A stretch of DNA of 64,000 nt from Terriglobia bacterium (GTDB lineage Bacteria > Acidobacteriota > Terriglobia > Terriglobales > Acidobacteriaceae). The position numbers and the translations under genes are program-made. The notes under the pieces were generated by a model. That model worked only from the letters and a program-made list of their open reading frames with translations. It did no database searches and was not told where the DNA came from. The stretch is from contig JAIQFH010000025.1 in assembly GCA_020073385.1 (NCBI GenBank), positions 103,077-167,076 of the forward strand. The letters are read 5' to 3'. Every line of letters begins with the position of its first letter. Within the stretch, counting starts at the first letter, position 1. Of the stretch, positions 7,363-16,606 are shown in pieces.

Positions 7363-9207
7363 CTATTCGCTCCCTAGCTCCTCCAGCACCGGCTCCCTCA
7401 ACCCGCGAAGGCGCGGGCTTTTGCCTCCAAGCGTGAATATAGCAATCTCGTTAGTTCCCCTCTTCAGCCAAGGAGCGGGGACGTAAAGCGTCTGCTGCGG
7501 ACCCACGTTCCAGAAGCGTCCCACGGGATGACCGTTGATCCAGACAGCTCCCTTGCCCCAGCCGCGCGTATCTAGAAACGTGTCACCCACGTCCTGCAGA
7601 TTGAAGTGACCCTGGTAAAAGGCAGGGCCAACCGTTTCTTTGCTGGGTTCCATGCCCGAGAAATCAAGGTTCGAGAGGTCGTCCATGGGCAAGGGATAGA
7701 CTTGCCAGCCGGTGAGTTCGTGACCGGCAAGCGTGACGGGACCGTTGATCCCCTGCCGCTCATTCCGCAGTTCCCCACTGAAATTGATGCGGCCGGTGCC
7801 TTCGACCAGAATGTCGATTTCGTCGTTGGCGTTGGCCTGCAGCTTGATACGATCCTGCTTTTTTCTGCGATCCGCTACGCCCACAAGCTTCCAGTTGAGA
7901 TATACCCGGGCATAACTGCGCAGCGCGGGCAACACCAAGTCTCCCTCAGCCGCCGTTTTCAGCGTCGTTCGATAGAGGATGTATCCGTACGATTGGCCGA
8001 AAGTTTCCATGTTGCGCGGCTGGTCTACAGTCGACGCCTTCGAAAAGTCGAAGTTCCAAACGGGGGCCATCCTGTCGAGCGTAAACGCGGGTATTTCAAT
8101 AACAGGAAGCGGCGCCGGTGGATCGGGGAACGCGACACCCGGGCGGTGTTTCGCGACGACCTCGCGGAAGGCATAAAACTTCTTCGTCAACGCGCCAGAC
8201 TCGCTGACGGGCGAATCGTAGTCGTAGCTGGTGACATCGGGCTCGTAGTTCTTGTTGTCCCAGTTGGCGCCACTCATGAAGCCGAAGCTGGTCCCTCCAT
8301 GAAACATGTACAGGTTGACCGAATATCCCTGGCTCAGCATCCAGTCAATTTCCTGCGCTTGCTGGTTGGCGTCGGTGGTGTGATGGCGTTCTCCCCAGTG
8401 ATCGAACCATCCATCCCAATATTCGGCGTTGAGGACGGGACGTCCCGGACGGAATTTCTGCAGCTTGGGGATTTCCTTCTTGGCTTCGCCAGGGCCGAAG
8501 TTCACCGCGGCATGGACATCGGGCAGAGTGCCGGCTGCAAGTTCATCACCGCCATCGGCAGTAAATAAGAGCGAATCCGTGAAGCCTGCATTTTGCAGAG
8601 CGTCGTAAATCCGCGTCATGTATGCCTTGTCGCTGCCGAAGGAGCCATACTCGTTCTCGACCTGGACGGCCAGAATGGGTCCGCCACGCGCGAGTTGAAG
8701 AGGGGCAAGTTCCTGTCCGAGTCGCTTCAGCCAGCGTTCCGCCGGACCCATGAACTTCTCGTCGGTACTGCGGAGAACAATATTGGGATCGGCAAACAGC
8801 CACGCCGGAAAGCCGCCGAGATCCCACTCCGCGCAGGAGTACGGGCCGGGACGCAGAATCACGTAGAGTCCTTCTTCCTGCGCCATGCGTATGAATGCCC
8901 CGACGTCAAGCAACCCTGTGAAGTTGTAGACGCCCGGTTTGGGCTCGTGTGCATTCCAGAAAACGTAGGTGGAAATTGTGTTTAGGCCCATGGCCCGCGC
9001 CTTTTTCAGACGGTCGCGCCAGTATTCGCGCGGGATGCGAGCGTAGTGCATCTCGCCAGAGATGATCTGGAAGGGCTTGCCGTCGAGTACAAAGTGATCG
9101 CCTTCGATGCCGAACTTATGGGCACCCAAGGGCGTCGAATCTTGCGCGGATGCCAGACACCAGAAGAGAAATATGGCGCCGACCAGACTGAGAATTCGAG
9201 AGTTCAT
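7363..9207 (-). CDS. Secreted GH35 beta-galactosidase
   Basis: A 614-residue glycoside hydrolase of family 35. The signal peptide MNSRILSLVGAIFLFWCLASAQ is followed by the TIM barrel: SGEMHYARIPREYW, then the acid/base Glu in QVENEYGSFG (about Glu186) and the nucleophile in LNAEYWDGW (about Glu262). C-terminal beta domains end in GWGKGAVWINGHPVGRFW, typical of the jelly-roll in this family. It should release terminal beta-galactose from plant or microbial polysaccharide in the periplasm or outside. The ATG at 9207 gives the cleanest signal peptide; a GTG four codons earlier sits too close to the AAGGAG site. It is divergent from the S9 peptidase. Confidence 0.92.
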   Translation of the reverse strand: MNSRILSLVGAIFLFWCLASAQDSTPLGAHKFGIEGDHFVLDGKPFQIISGEMHYARIPREYWRDRLKKARAMGLNTISTYVFWNAHEPKPGVYNFTGLLDVGAFIRMAQEEGLYVILRPGPYSCAEWDLGGFPAWLFADPNIVLRSTDEKFMGPAERWLKRLGQELAPLQLARGGPILAVQVENEYGSFGSDKAYMTRIYDALQNAGFTDSLLFTADGGDELAAGTLPDVHAAVNFGPGEAKKEIPKLQKFRPGRPVLNAEYWDGWFDHWGERHHTTDANQQAQEIDWMLSQGYSVNLYMFHGGTSFGFMSGANWDNKNYEPDVTSYDYDSPVSESGALTKKFYAFREVVAKHRPGVAFPDPPAPLPVIEIPAFTLDRMAPVWNFDFSKASTVDQPRNMETFGQSYGYILYRTTLKTAAEGDLVLPALRSYARVYLNWKLVGVADRRKKQDRIKLQANANDEIDILVEGTGRINFSGELRNERQGINGPVTLAGHELTGWQVYPLPMDDLSNLDFSGMEPSKETVGPAFYQGHFNLQDVGDTFLDTRGWGKGAVWINGHPVGRFWNVGPQQTLYVPAPWLKRGTNEIAIFTLGGKSPRLRGLREPVLEELGSE

Positions 9208-9291
9208 AGATGATGTCACTCTCCTTGATGTGACCGAGCCCGACCTTCCTTGCTAGACTCTCTCTTCTACATCACTTTGCCAATTCACGCC

Positions 9292-11304
9292 ATGCGCACT
9301 GCGACTCTCTTTGCTATCGTCATCATTGTGAGCTCGGTTGCCGAGATTTCTGCCCAGACCTCGCCTGCGCCAAAGGCGATTACCGATCCCAAGCAGATCG
9401 CCTCAAAGCCTAACGCTCAGGTCGATCCGCGCAGCCTGACCATCGAGAAGCTCTATATGACGCGGCAGATCGGGCGTCCGACGTGGTCTTCCGACGGCAA
9501 GAGCATCGCCTTCATCTCGAACATGAGCGGGCGGAGCAATCTATGGGTCGTTCCGGCCGAGGGCGGCTTCCCTACGCAGCTCACGGTCAGCGATCAGCGC
9601 CAGACCGCGCCGACGTGGTCGCCCGACGGCAAGTGGATTGCCTACGAATCTGATTACGATGGCGACGAGCAGTGGGACATCTTTCTCGTCTCTCCGAAGA
9701 CGGGCAAGGTTGTGAATCTAACGCAGACGCGCGAGATTGCGGAGACCAGCCCGACGTGGTCGCCCGACGGGCGCTATCTCGCATACGAGGTGAAACCTAA
9801 GACCTCCGCGGCCGTCGAGATCGATATCTATGACATGGTGATGCGGGAGGTGAAGCATCTCACGACCAACACGCCGCAGGACAAGCGGAACATGAATCCC
9901 ATCTGGTCGAAAGATAGGGCGTACATTGTCTACACGCAGGAGCAGGCGAAGGGCACGGACTCGAACGTCTTCATCGCCCGCGTTGCCACAGGACAAAGCA
10001 CACTGCTTACGCCTCACGAAGGAGAACAACTCTATTTCGCCAGTGATTTCTCCACGCGCGGCATGTTCGACGCGCAGACCGTGCTACTTACCTCAAACGC
10101 GGAAAACGGTTACGACAACATCGGTCTCCTGCTGGTCGGCACGAGGGGTGATCCGCATCCGAGCGCAATCAAGTGGCTCACGAAAGATAAGTGGGAAATC
10201 CGCGGCCACGAATTCTCCCCCGACGGCAAGCACATCACCTTCAGCGCCAACGTCGACGGAAACGAAGACATATACCTCTACGATCTTGTCACGGGCAAAT
10301 CGACTGCGCTTCCGATTCCTAAAGGCGTAAATGCACCTACCGGTGGGCACTCTGCCTTCAGCGCCGACGGTTCCCGGCTTCTCTACTATCACAACGGGCC
10401 AACCGCGCCCGGCGATCTCTGGGTCTATCACCTGGCCAGCGGTAAGTCGCAGCAGATCACTCATTCACTCGTTGGCGGCATTCGCTCCGAAGATATGGTC
10501 GAGCCTTATCTCGTTCACTATCCAAGCCGCGACGGTAAGTGGACCATCTCCGCGTTCCTCTATGTGCCGTTCAACATGGCGCGCAATGGGCAGAATGCGG
10601 CCATCGTCTACATCCATGGCGGCCCGACGTCGCAGACCATGAATTCCTTCAACCGCTTCGTGCAGTTCGCCGTGAATCAGGGATACATGGTGCTGGCACC
10701 CAACTACCGCGGGTCAACGGGATACGGCAAGGAATTTCAACAGGCGAATCTGTTCGACATGGGCGGGGGCGATCTGCAGGACGTGCTGGCTGGCGTGGAT
10801 TGGATCAAGCAAACCGGCCATCTCGATCCCAAGAAGATTGCAGTCATGGGAGGTAGCTATGGCGGCTACCTGAGCATGATGGCTGTCACCAAGGCACCCG
10901 ATGTCTGGGCCGCGGGTGTTCCCATCGTCCCCTTCGTCAACTGGTTCACCGAAATCGAGAATGAAGATCCGGTGCTGCGCGAGAGCGATCTTGCCACCAT
11001 GGGCGATCCGGTCAAGAACAAGGCACTCTACGAAGACCGTTCGCCCATTAACTTCATCGATCAGATCAAAGCCCCGCTGCTGCTGCTCGCCGGCGGACAC
11101 GATCCACGCTGCCCGAAATCGGAAACGCAGCAGGTGGTCGATGCCATTAAGAAGCGCGGCGGAACCGTCGACTACAAGGTCTATGAGAACGAGGGCCACG
11201 GCTTCGCCCGCGTTGAGAACCAGATCGATGCCTACAAGCGTGTCGCCGACTTCCTGCTGGCGCACGTGGTTCCCGCTGACTGCAGTTGCTCGCTCAACGA
11301 ATAG
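9292..11304 (+). CDS. S9 family prolyl oligopeptidase-like peptidase
   Basis: A 670-residue exported serine peptidase. A signal peptide (MRTATLFAIVIIVSSVAEISAQ) precedes a beta-propeller built of PD40/WD40-like units: TWSSDGKSIAFIS, TWSPDGKWIAYESD, TWSPDGRYLAYEV, EFSPDGKHITFSA. The C-terminal alpha/beta-hydrolase domain carries Ser522 in GGSYGGYLS, Asp604 in GGHDPRCP and His636 in NEGHGF. This is the dipeptidyl-peptidase/acylaminoacyl-peptidase layout, probably acting on peptides in the periplasm. ATG 9292 is preferred to TTG 9250 because it starts the signal peptide. A family A repeat pair follows 17 bases after the stop. Confidence 0.92.
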   Translation: MRTATLFAIVIIVSSVAEISAQTSPAPKAITDPKQIASKPNAQVDPRSLTIEKLYMTRQIGRPTWSSDGKSIAFISNMSGRSNLWVVPAEGGFPTQLTVSDQRQTAPTWSPDGKWIAYESDYDGDEQWDIFLVSPKTGKVVNLTQTREIAETSPTWSPDGRYLAYEVKPKTSAAVEIDIYDMVMREVKHLTTNTPQDKRNMNPIWSKDRAYIVYTQEQAKGTDSNVFIARVATGQSTLLTPHEGEQLYFASDFSTRGMFDAQTVLLTSNAENGYDNIGLLLVGTRGDPHPSAIKWLTKDKWEIRGHEFSPDGKHITFSANVDGNEDIYLYDLVTGKSTALPIPKGVNAPTGGHSAFSADGSRLLYYHNGPTAPGDLWVYHLASGKSQQITHSLVGGIRSEDMVEPYLVHYPSRDGKWTISAFLYVPFNMARNGQNAAIVYIHGGPTSQTMNSFNRFVQFAVNQGYMVLAPNYRGSTGYGKEFQQANLFDMGGGDLQDVLAGVDWIKQTGHLDPKKIAVMGGSYGGYLSMMAVTKAPDVWAAGVPIVPFVNWFTEIENEDPVLRESDLATMGDPVKNKALYEDRSPINFIDQIKAPLLLLAGGHDPRCPKSETQQVVDAIKKRGGTVDYKVYENEGHGFARVENQIDAYKRVADFLLAHVVPADCSCSLNE

Positions 11305-11321
11305 ACCTGTCATCGATGCGA

Positions 11322-11417
11322 CGTTCTCTGCGTTCTCCGCGCGGTATTTCTCAGCGTCCTCTGCGGTAACAGCTTTTACCGCGGAGTTCGCAGAGAACTG
11401 CCGCAGAGAACGCAGAG
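11322..11417. repeat. Family A inverted repeat pair
   Basis: Left arm 11322-11369 (CGTTCTCTGCGTTCTCCGCG and on) and right arm 11376-11417 (ACCGCGGAGTTCGCAGAGAA and on) are reverse complements with few mismatches and a 6-base loop. It sits just after the S9 peptidase. The remaining 210 bases to the next gene hold no recognised feature beyond its leader. Confidence 0.78.
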
Positions 11418-11627
11418 CTATGAATGGGCTCCGACAAACGCAACTCGGGATTAATCCTTCTCATTCGTTACGGTGGTCACGACGTGTCGTTTTTCACAGC
11501 TCGACTGTCGTGAACTTCGTGTAGACTCCCTCCACCGCAAGAAACCAATTCCTTCCTGAAAGACCGTCGTGCATCTGTGTCGTGCGGACGGAGCAAGCGC
11601 AAGAAATAAATTTGAGGGGCGTTTTAC

Positions 11628-13157
11628 ATGACTTTGCACAATGCAGGGAGAAGTGTGCTCGCAGCCGCAGCACTGGTGTGCTTCGTCGCAGCAGCATTCG
11701 CGCAAGTCCCAACATCCAAGCACGTCATCCTGGTGATCAATGAGAACACCAGCTACAACAATGTCATGGCCAACATGCCCTGGCTCACCGGCGAGGGCAA
11801 TACTCATGGCTACGCCACAAACTATCAGTCCGACAACGGCGGCTCGCTCATGGACTATCTCTGGCTCGCTTCCGGCAGCTGCCATTCGAAGGCCAACTGC
11901 ACGCTGCCCTCGGGCACGCACGATTTCAACTGCAACGGAAACGATTGCTATTATCCCGGGACAGCTAAAACCGACCCGATTACCGACAACAACATTTTCC
12001 GCGAGATGAACAATCACGGAATTTCGTGGAAGGTCTATGCGCAGTCGTACGCTGCGGCCGGGGGAACTCCCACCACTCCCGACAATCACAACGGTACCGC
12101 TTACTATCGCCGCCATAACGGGGCGACGTGGTACAGCGACATCCTGAACAACACCAACGGATCGGCGAACCGTATTGTCGATCTCTCGCAGCTTGCCACC
12201 GATCTTGGGAAAGGCGCCCTCCCCCGCTTCATGATCATCGTGCCTGACGGAAATCATGACGCGCACGATTGCCCGGTCGGCATGTCGAGTTGCACCACCG
12301 GACAAAAACTGGCGGCTGTTGATGCCTTCCTGAGCAGCACCCTGGGCCCGATCCTTGCCACGCCGGACTTTCAGGCCGGAGGCGACGGATTAGCAATCGT
12401 CACCTTCGACGAATGCGGAGGCGGCACCAACGCTGGTTGCGGTGCGGCGGTCTATACGGCGCTGATCGGACCGAAAGTGACGCCGCACACGGTTTCCGGA
12501 ACATCGTACAAACACGAAAATGCGCTACGCACTATGCTCGATAGCCTTGGAATCCGAAGCTATCCCGGCGCTTCCGCCACGGCCTCGGACATGTCTGACT
12601 TCTTCAGCGCCGGAGGAATCAAACCGCATGTTATCGTCAGCGATCCCGTAAGCGGCTCGACGATGATCTCTCCCGTGCCCATCCAAGCCACGGCGGATCC
12701 CAGCCTCGGCCACTCCATTTCAGGATGGTGGATCTATGTCGACAACGCAGGCGTATATAGCGGCGGCGCAGTCCCAACCATCAACCCTAAAGTCGCCATA
12801 AGCACGGGGACGCACAAACTCGTGGTTCGTGCCTGGGATAGCTCCGGAAACTTCGGCGATCAGACGCTTAACATTTCCGTAAATGCAACCAAACCGTCGG
12901 TGACGATCTCAGCGCCTTCGAATAACGCTACGGTCGGTTCGCCCGTCAATCTGCAAGCATCGGCTACGCCTTCCAGTGGACAAACAATCACGGGATGGTG
13001 GGTCTACGTGGATAGCAAGGCAACTTACAGCGGCGGCGCTAATAAGTCGATCAACACCAATCTGAAGATGTCAGCCGGCACGCACAAAGTTCTAGTCCGC
13101 GTGTGGGATTCATCGGGGAACTATGGCAATCGCACGATCACCGTAAAGGTCCCATGA
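11628..13157 (+). CDS. Exported phosphoesterase with two C-terminal Ig-like repeats
   Basis: A 509-residue protein with a signal peptide ending near AAAFAQ. Residues about 25-330 match the acid phosphatase/phospholipase C-like phosphoesterase family: HVILVINENTSYNNVM (metal-binding ENxxY), MIIVPDGNHDAHDCP, and IVTFDECGGGTN with the DE pair. The C-terminus has two nearly identical about 85-residue units (HSISGWWIYVDNAGVYSGG and QTITGWWVYVDSKATYSGG, each ending RxWDSSGN), which look like Ig-like carbohydrate-binding or spacer domains. GAGGGG lies 9 bases before the ATG. A second phosphoesterase of the same superfamily is at 50.1 kb. Confidence 0.85.
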   Translation: MTLHNAGRSVLAAAALVCFVAAAFAQVPTSKHVILVINENTSYNNVMANMPWLTGEGNTHGYATNYQSDNGGSLMDYLWLASGSCHSKANCTLPSGTHDFNCNGNDCYYPGTAKTDPITDNNIFREMNNHGISWKVYAQSYAAAGGTPTTPDNHNGTAYYRRHNGATWYSDILNNTNGSANRIVDLSQLATDLGKGALPRFMIIVPDGNHDAHDCPVGMSSCTTGQKLAAVDAFLSSTLGPILATPDFQAGGDGLAIVTFDECGGGTNAGCGAAVYTALIGPKVTPHTVSGTSYKHENALRTMLDSLGIRSYPGASATASDMSDFFSAGGIKPHVIVSDPVSGSTMISPVPIQATADPSLGHSISGWWIYVDNAGVYSGGAVPTINPKVAISTGTHKLVVRAWDSSGNFGDQTLNISVNATKPSVTISAPSNNATVGSPVNLQASATPSSGQTITGWWVYVDSKATYSGGANKSINTNLKMSAGTHKVLVRVWDSSGNYGNRTITVKVP

Positions 13158-13371
13158 GCTTTGGCCGATATCCGCTGGGCTGTCGTGGCGCCTCTGGCCT
13201 CCGCGCGGCCCAAGCTTGCGATCGCGGTAGCCGTCTCTCTCCGCGCGGCTACTGCGGCCAGATTCAGTGGCGGGTTCGGGTACGGCTGGGCTTCATTATT
13301 AGGACCCGAGGTTCAGTCCGCCGGGCGTCCAATCGAAATTAATCTATAGGAGGGATTCAGAAATCAAGAAT

Positions 13372-13399
13372 GTAGCGCCGGCGTCCCCGCCGGCGCTAC
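13372..13399. repeat. Perfect 12-bp hairpin (GTAGCGCCGGCG)
   Basis: GTAGCGCCGGCG (13372-13383) pairs perfectly with CGCCGGCGCTAC (13388-13399) across a 4-base loop. It lies nine bases after the end of the convergent C45 gene and may terminate it. The rest of the 250-base gap (13158-13370) shows no supported gene. Confidence 0.65.
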
Positions 13400-13407
13400 G
13401 GGATGAC

Positions 13408-14832
13408 TTATTGCTGCTTCTGCCCCGAGGTGAACACCGTCCAGGGCCCCGCCTTCATATCCCGCAGCAGGGGCTTCTGCCACGAATACTCCGGATGGTG
13501 CTCGAGGAAAGGTTCGGCCAGGAAGTCCGCTCCACAGGGATGACCCGCCCGGGCCACGAAGCTCATCTTTGCTGCCATCGAACTGTCGGCCGCTTTGCCC
13601 TGCACAGCACCGCCCGGGTTGTATGCGCCCCACTCCCATTCCTTCACGCCTCGCGGAGAACTGTCGACGTGTCCGCACAGCCCGCGTTCATTCGCCTGAT
13701 TTTTCTTTTCGAAGGTATCGACGTGATCCGACAAGAACTGCTGCGCCATCGTGACGTCAATCTTCCCTTTCGCTTCTTTCATCAATTCTTCCCAGCGCGC
13801 GTGCCGGGCGTTGGGAGATGACGAAGTGTCATTCGAATCGAAGCTTGTCTCTTCTTTAATCACCTTCGGATCGCGCGCAAAATTTGAACTGACGAAATAT
13901 CCATCCTTTGTTCGCCATAGCGGCGTATTCTTCAACCCTAATTCCAGGTAGGCGATCTCTCCAGTTTTGCGGTCGCCAATCAGCCAGTCATTCGCGTAAC
14001 CGCCGTTGTTCCCTTCTTTAATGATGCGCACATAATCGTCGATGCTGTTGGCGTACTGCAGAGCCTTGCGGGCGCGCATGAATTCCGGCTTTCCGTTGGG
14101 ATCCCATCCCTCGAACTGAGTGATCGTCGTCTCAGTAATCATCATCCCGGCCGAGTTCACGCCGAAGTCGTCGTCGCTGGCGATCACCCCGGGAAACCCG
14201 TCCATCAAGATGCGGTTCCCATGCTCCGGTTGGATGTCCAAGATGATCACCCAGCGCTCGCCCGCCAGATAGCTCGTCCAGTTGTTGTGGGCGATGACGA
14301 TCTGGTGGTCCTTCGTCATGCCGCCCGTCGCGATGAACGCGCTGCAATTTCCCGGGGCCTTCAGCTTGGGATTCTCCGCCGACTTGTTCTGCTTGTTCAG
14401 CCACGGCAGATAGTAGTCCGGTACTTCCTCAAATGCGTTGAGCGCGACGATGTCCCATACATCCAGGTCCACGCCGTGCGCCTTCACGCCATCGGCAATG
14501 CCCTGCAATTCCTGCTGGTACTCGGCATCGATGTGGGGCCAGAGCATCTGGCGCGCGGTGGTGCGAAAGAATTCCCAATAGCGCTGCGACTGATGCGTGT
14601 CGAACAGCTTGATGGCCTCGAAGGCATCTTGAATTTCCGGGGCAAGCAAATATCCGTGCTGATAGCCGATGTCCGACGGCGATCCTTCCAGATGAACGTA
14701 CGTCCATCCGCCCTGCTGAAAGCGATACGCCTTCTCAAGGCGGGCATCAGGCCGAGTGGCTGCCATCGCAGCGCCCGTTATCATCAGTGCAACGCCCACA
14801 ATGAATCCATGACGCAAGAATCTGTTTCCCAT
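13408..14832 (-). CDS. C45/phospholipase B-like N-terminal nucleophile hydrolase
   Basis: A 474-residue exported protein. After the signal peptide (MGNRFLRHGFIVGVALMITG then AAMAATR) come GSPSDIGYQHGYLLAPEI and a GNCSAFIATGG segment. Cys163 in NCSAF would become the N-terminal nucleophile after self-cleavage, as in C45 acyltransferases and phospholipase B-like hydrolases. IAHNNWTSY and the LxYLELG-type strand follow. The family cleaves or forms amide bonds of acyl chains; the substrate here is unknown. The ATG has GAGG six bases upstream. It is convergent with the phosphoesterase. Confidence 0.8.
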   Translation of the reverse strand: MGNRFLRHGFIVGVALMITGAAMAATRPDARLEKAYRFQQGGWTYVHLEGSPSDIGYQHGYLLAPEIQDAFEAIKLFDTHQSQRYWEFFRTTARQMLWPHIDAEYQQELQGIADGVKAHGVDLDVWDIVALNAFEEVPDYYLPWLNKQNKSAENPKLKAPGNCSAFIATGGMTKDHQIVIAHNNWTSYLAGERWVIILDIQPEHGNRILMDGFPGVIASDDDFGVNSAGMMITETTITQFEGWDPNGKPEFMRARKALQYANSIDDYVRIIKEGNNGGYANDWLIGDRKTGEIAYLELGLKNTPLWRTKDGYFVSSNFARDPKVIKEETSFDSNDTSSSPNARHARWEELMKEAKGKIDVTMAQQFLSDHVDTFEKKNQANERGLCGHVDSSPRGVKEWEWGAYNPGGAVQGKAADSSMAAKMSFVARAGHPCGADFLAEPFLEHHPEYSWQKPLLRDMKAGPWTVFTSGQKQQ

Positions 14833-14907
14833 GATCGCCTCAGTAGCTGTTGTATATGCCGCAACATTCTAGCTGATATCCGAGCAGGTCAGCCCAGACA
14901 GACTCTC

Positions 14908-15001
14908 GTCATTCCGAGCAAAGCGAGGAATCTGCTCTCGCTGGCAGTCGGGATGCTGCACGGGACAGCGGATTCCTCACGGCTGCGCCGCTCGGAATGA
15001 C
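14908..15001. repeat. Family C inverted repeat pair (GTCATTCCGAG type)
   Basis: GTCATTCCGAGC with AAGCGAGGAATCTGCT (14908-14936) is answered by GCGGATTCCTC and GCTCGGAATGAC (about 14968-15001). It fills most of the 215-base gap between the C45 gene start and the small membrane gene. Confidence 0.75.
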
Positions 15002-15048
15002 AAGGGCTATTAAGCGCTAGTTAGCCGTAGTGACAAGTCACCCCGGAC

Positions 15049-15366
15049 TCAGATATCCGTCCGCTGTTCTGGATGACGGCTGAGGTACCAGCACGGCAGC
15101 ATCCCTGAATGCGGAAACAGCGCCTTCACGCAGGTCTCAGGCGCGGGCGGATCGAAGATGAATTGTGTCTTCCCATTCTTCTGCTGCACGGCGTAGGAAT
15201 GACTCACCACCACCGTGCCATAGGGATTGCGCTGGGCAGCCACCCGCAGACGAAACACGCCGAAGTCGACTCCGAAGGTCAGAATGGCCGTCCCCAGCAC
15301 GAAGACAACCGTGCCCAGAAAGATCCGCCTCAGCCGCTCCCTGAGTTTGGCCGCTGTCAGCGCCAC
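15049..15366 (-). CDS. Hypothetical single-pass membrane protein
   Basis: About 105 residues with one strong transmembrane segment (IFLGTVVFVLGTAILTFGVD, residues about 14-33), followed by an extracytoplasmic part with GTVVVSHSYAVQQKNGKTQF and a FDPPAPETC segment. The start is uncertain: GTG at 15366 precedes a basic helix (LTAAKLRERLRR) that fits the inside-positive rule, but the frame stays open to 15525. Upstream sequence reads through a short palindrome and looks non-coding. No family is recognised. Confidence 0.5.
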   Translation of the reverse strand: MALTAAKLRERLRRIFLGTVVFVLGTAILTFGVDFGVFRLRVAAQRNPYGTVVVSHSYAVQQKNGKTQFIFDPPAPETCVKALFPHSGMLPCWYLSRHPEQRTDI

Positions 15367-15599
15367 GGGGCCTTGATTATAAGCCCACAATAACTGCAAG
15401 GCGCCGCAGCAATCCGCCGGGCTGCGCACCCGGCAGTGTTCGCGCGCACCCTCATTTCTCTTGACCGGCATCGTTGACAATTCGCTTTCCGACAGGCAAA
15501 CTACCGCATTCGCCGGGAATCTCATCTGGCGATTGTCTGGAGATGGGATTGGCGGGCTTTTCTCCCCTCCCAGTCGTATACTCGTAGTTCACTTCGTCC

Positions 15600-16052
15600 A
15601 TGGCCATGACCGAGCAACGGGTGTCTTATACGCTCGACTCCTCGTTGGAGACGATTGACAACGCTGAAGAGAAAGCGACCCGTATCGCCACCGAGTTGGG
15701 ATTTGGCGACGACGAAGTCATGCAGATTTCTATGGCGGTGCGCGAAGGCGCAGTCAATGCCGTACTGCACGGCAACGCCTATGCCCCGGACAAGAAAGTG
15801 ACCCTCGCCTTCGAACGCACCGGCAGCGAATTAGTCATTACCATCCGCGACCAGGGCAAAGGGATGGACCTGAGCAAGATTCCTAACCCTCTGGCGCCGG
15901 AAAATCTGCTCAAGACTTCCGGGCGCGGCATTTTTCTTATGCGCTCGTTTATGGATGTGGTCGAAATTCGCCCGTCCTCGACGGGCACCGAACTCAAATT
16001 GATCAAGCACGTCCACGGGCCAACCGCGGGCGGCAAGGAGGCTTCCCAGTGA
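15600..16052 (+). CDS. RsbW-like anti-sigma factor / serine kinase
   Basis: A 150-residue HATPase_c domain protein of the RsbW/SpoIIAB type. It shows the N-box REGAVNAVLHGN, the G1 box DQGKGMD, and the G2-like SGRGIFLMRSFMD. Proteins of this family bind a sigma factor or another partner and phosphorylate the matching STAS antagonist. The gene downstream encodes just such a STAS protein and overlaps it by 4 bases, so the two form a partner-switching pair. The ATG at 15600 has no clear ribosome site; another ATG lies two codons later. Confidence 0.9.
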   Translation: MAMTEQRVSYTLDSSLETIDNAEEKATRIATELGFGDDEVMQISMAVREGAVNAVLHGNAYAPDKKVTLAFERTGSELVITIRDQGKGMDLSKIPNPLAPENLLKTSGRGIFLMRSFMDVVEIRPSSTGTELKLIKHVHGPTAGGKEASQ

Positions 16053-16393
16053 CAATGAAGGTTGGTAGTCGGCAGGTCGACGGGGTCACCATTGTGGACT
16101 GCAGCGGTCGCATCACGCTCGGCGAAGGCAGCGTCATTCTTCGCGACACAGTCCGCGACCTGCTCTCGAAAGGCAACAAGAAGATCGTGCTGAACCTGGC
16201 CGACGTGAACTACATCGACAGCTCAGGCATCGGCGAACTGGTCAGCGCCTTCACCACCACCAAGAACCAGGGTGGCGAACTGAAGCTGCTGAACCTCACC
16301 AAGAAGGTCAACGATCTGCTCCAGATCACCAAGCTATACACGGTGTTCGATGTGAAGGACGACGAAGCCTCCGCCGTGAAATCTTTCAAGTAA
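16049..16393 (+). CDS. STAS domain anti-sigma factor antagonist (RsbV-like)
   Basis: A 114-residue single STAS domain: VTIVDCSGRITLGEGS, KKIVLNLADVNYIDSSGIGEL and the LLNLTKKVNDLLQITKL tail. The phosphorylatable serine is 58 or 59 in IDSSG. GTG at 16049 is preferred to ATG at 16055 because AAGGAGG lies 7 bases before the GTG; the overlap with the upstream stop implies translational coupling. When unphosphorylated it should sequester the RsbW-like kinase. The phosphatase that reverses phosphorylation is not adjacent; the SpoIIE-type protein at the window start is one candidate among many. Confidence 0.92.
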   Translation: MTMKVGSRQVDGVTIVDCSGRITLGEGSVILRDTVRDLLSKGNKKIVLNLADVNYIDSSGIGELVSAFTTTKNQGGELKLLNLTKKVNDLLQITKLYTVFDVKDDEASAVKSFK

Positions 16394-16414
16394 AACTCGA
16401 ATTCTGGTTTGGGA

Positions 16415-16450
16415 CCCCATTTCTCGCGAGTGTAAGCGCGAGAAATGGGG
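16415..16450. repeat. Family E hairpin, perfect 14-bp stem
   Basis: CCCCATTTCTCGCG (16415-16428) and CGCGAGAAATGGGG (16437-16450) pair perfectly over an 8-base loop, 21 bases after the rsbV-like stop. No T-run follows, so if it ends transcription it is not a classic intrinsic terminator. The rest of the gap to 16606 shows nothing recognisable. Confidence 0.7.
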
Positions 16451-16606
16451 AACTTCAGAATCGTTGATTTTTGCTTGTTACTTGTTCATTGAAAAGCCAA
16501 AAGCGTCCGCTATCGGCTGCCTCATTCGTTCCATTCCGGAACGGTCCCCGAAATAAATTCTGCCTCATCACAGACTGCCTCTGCGCGTGATTCCTAGAAT
16601 AACCGT

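Noticed and set aside
13161..13349. 62-residue open frame after the phosphoesterase gene
   Set aside because: No ribosome site, composition is unlike neighbours, and it overlaps repeat-like and leader DNA.
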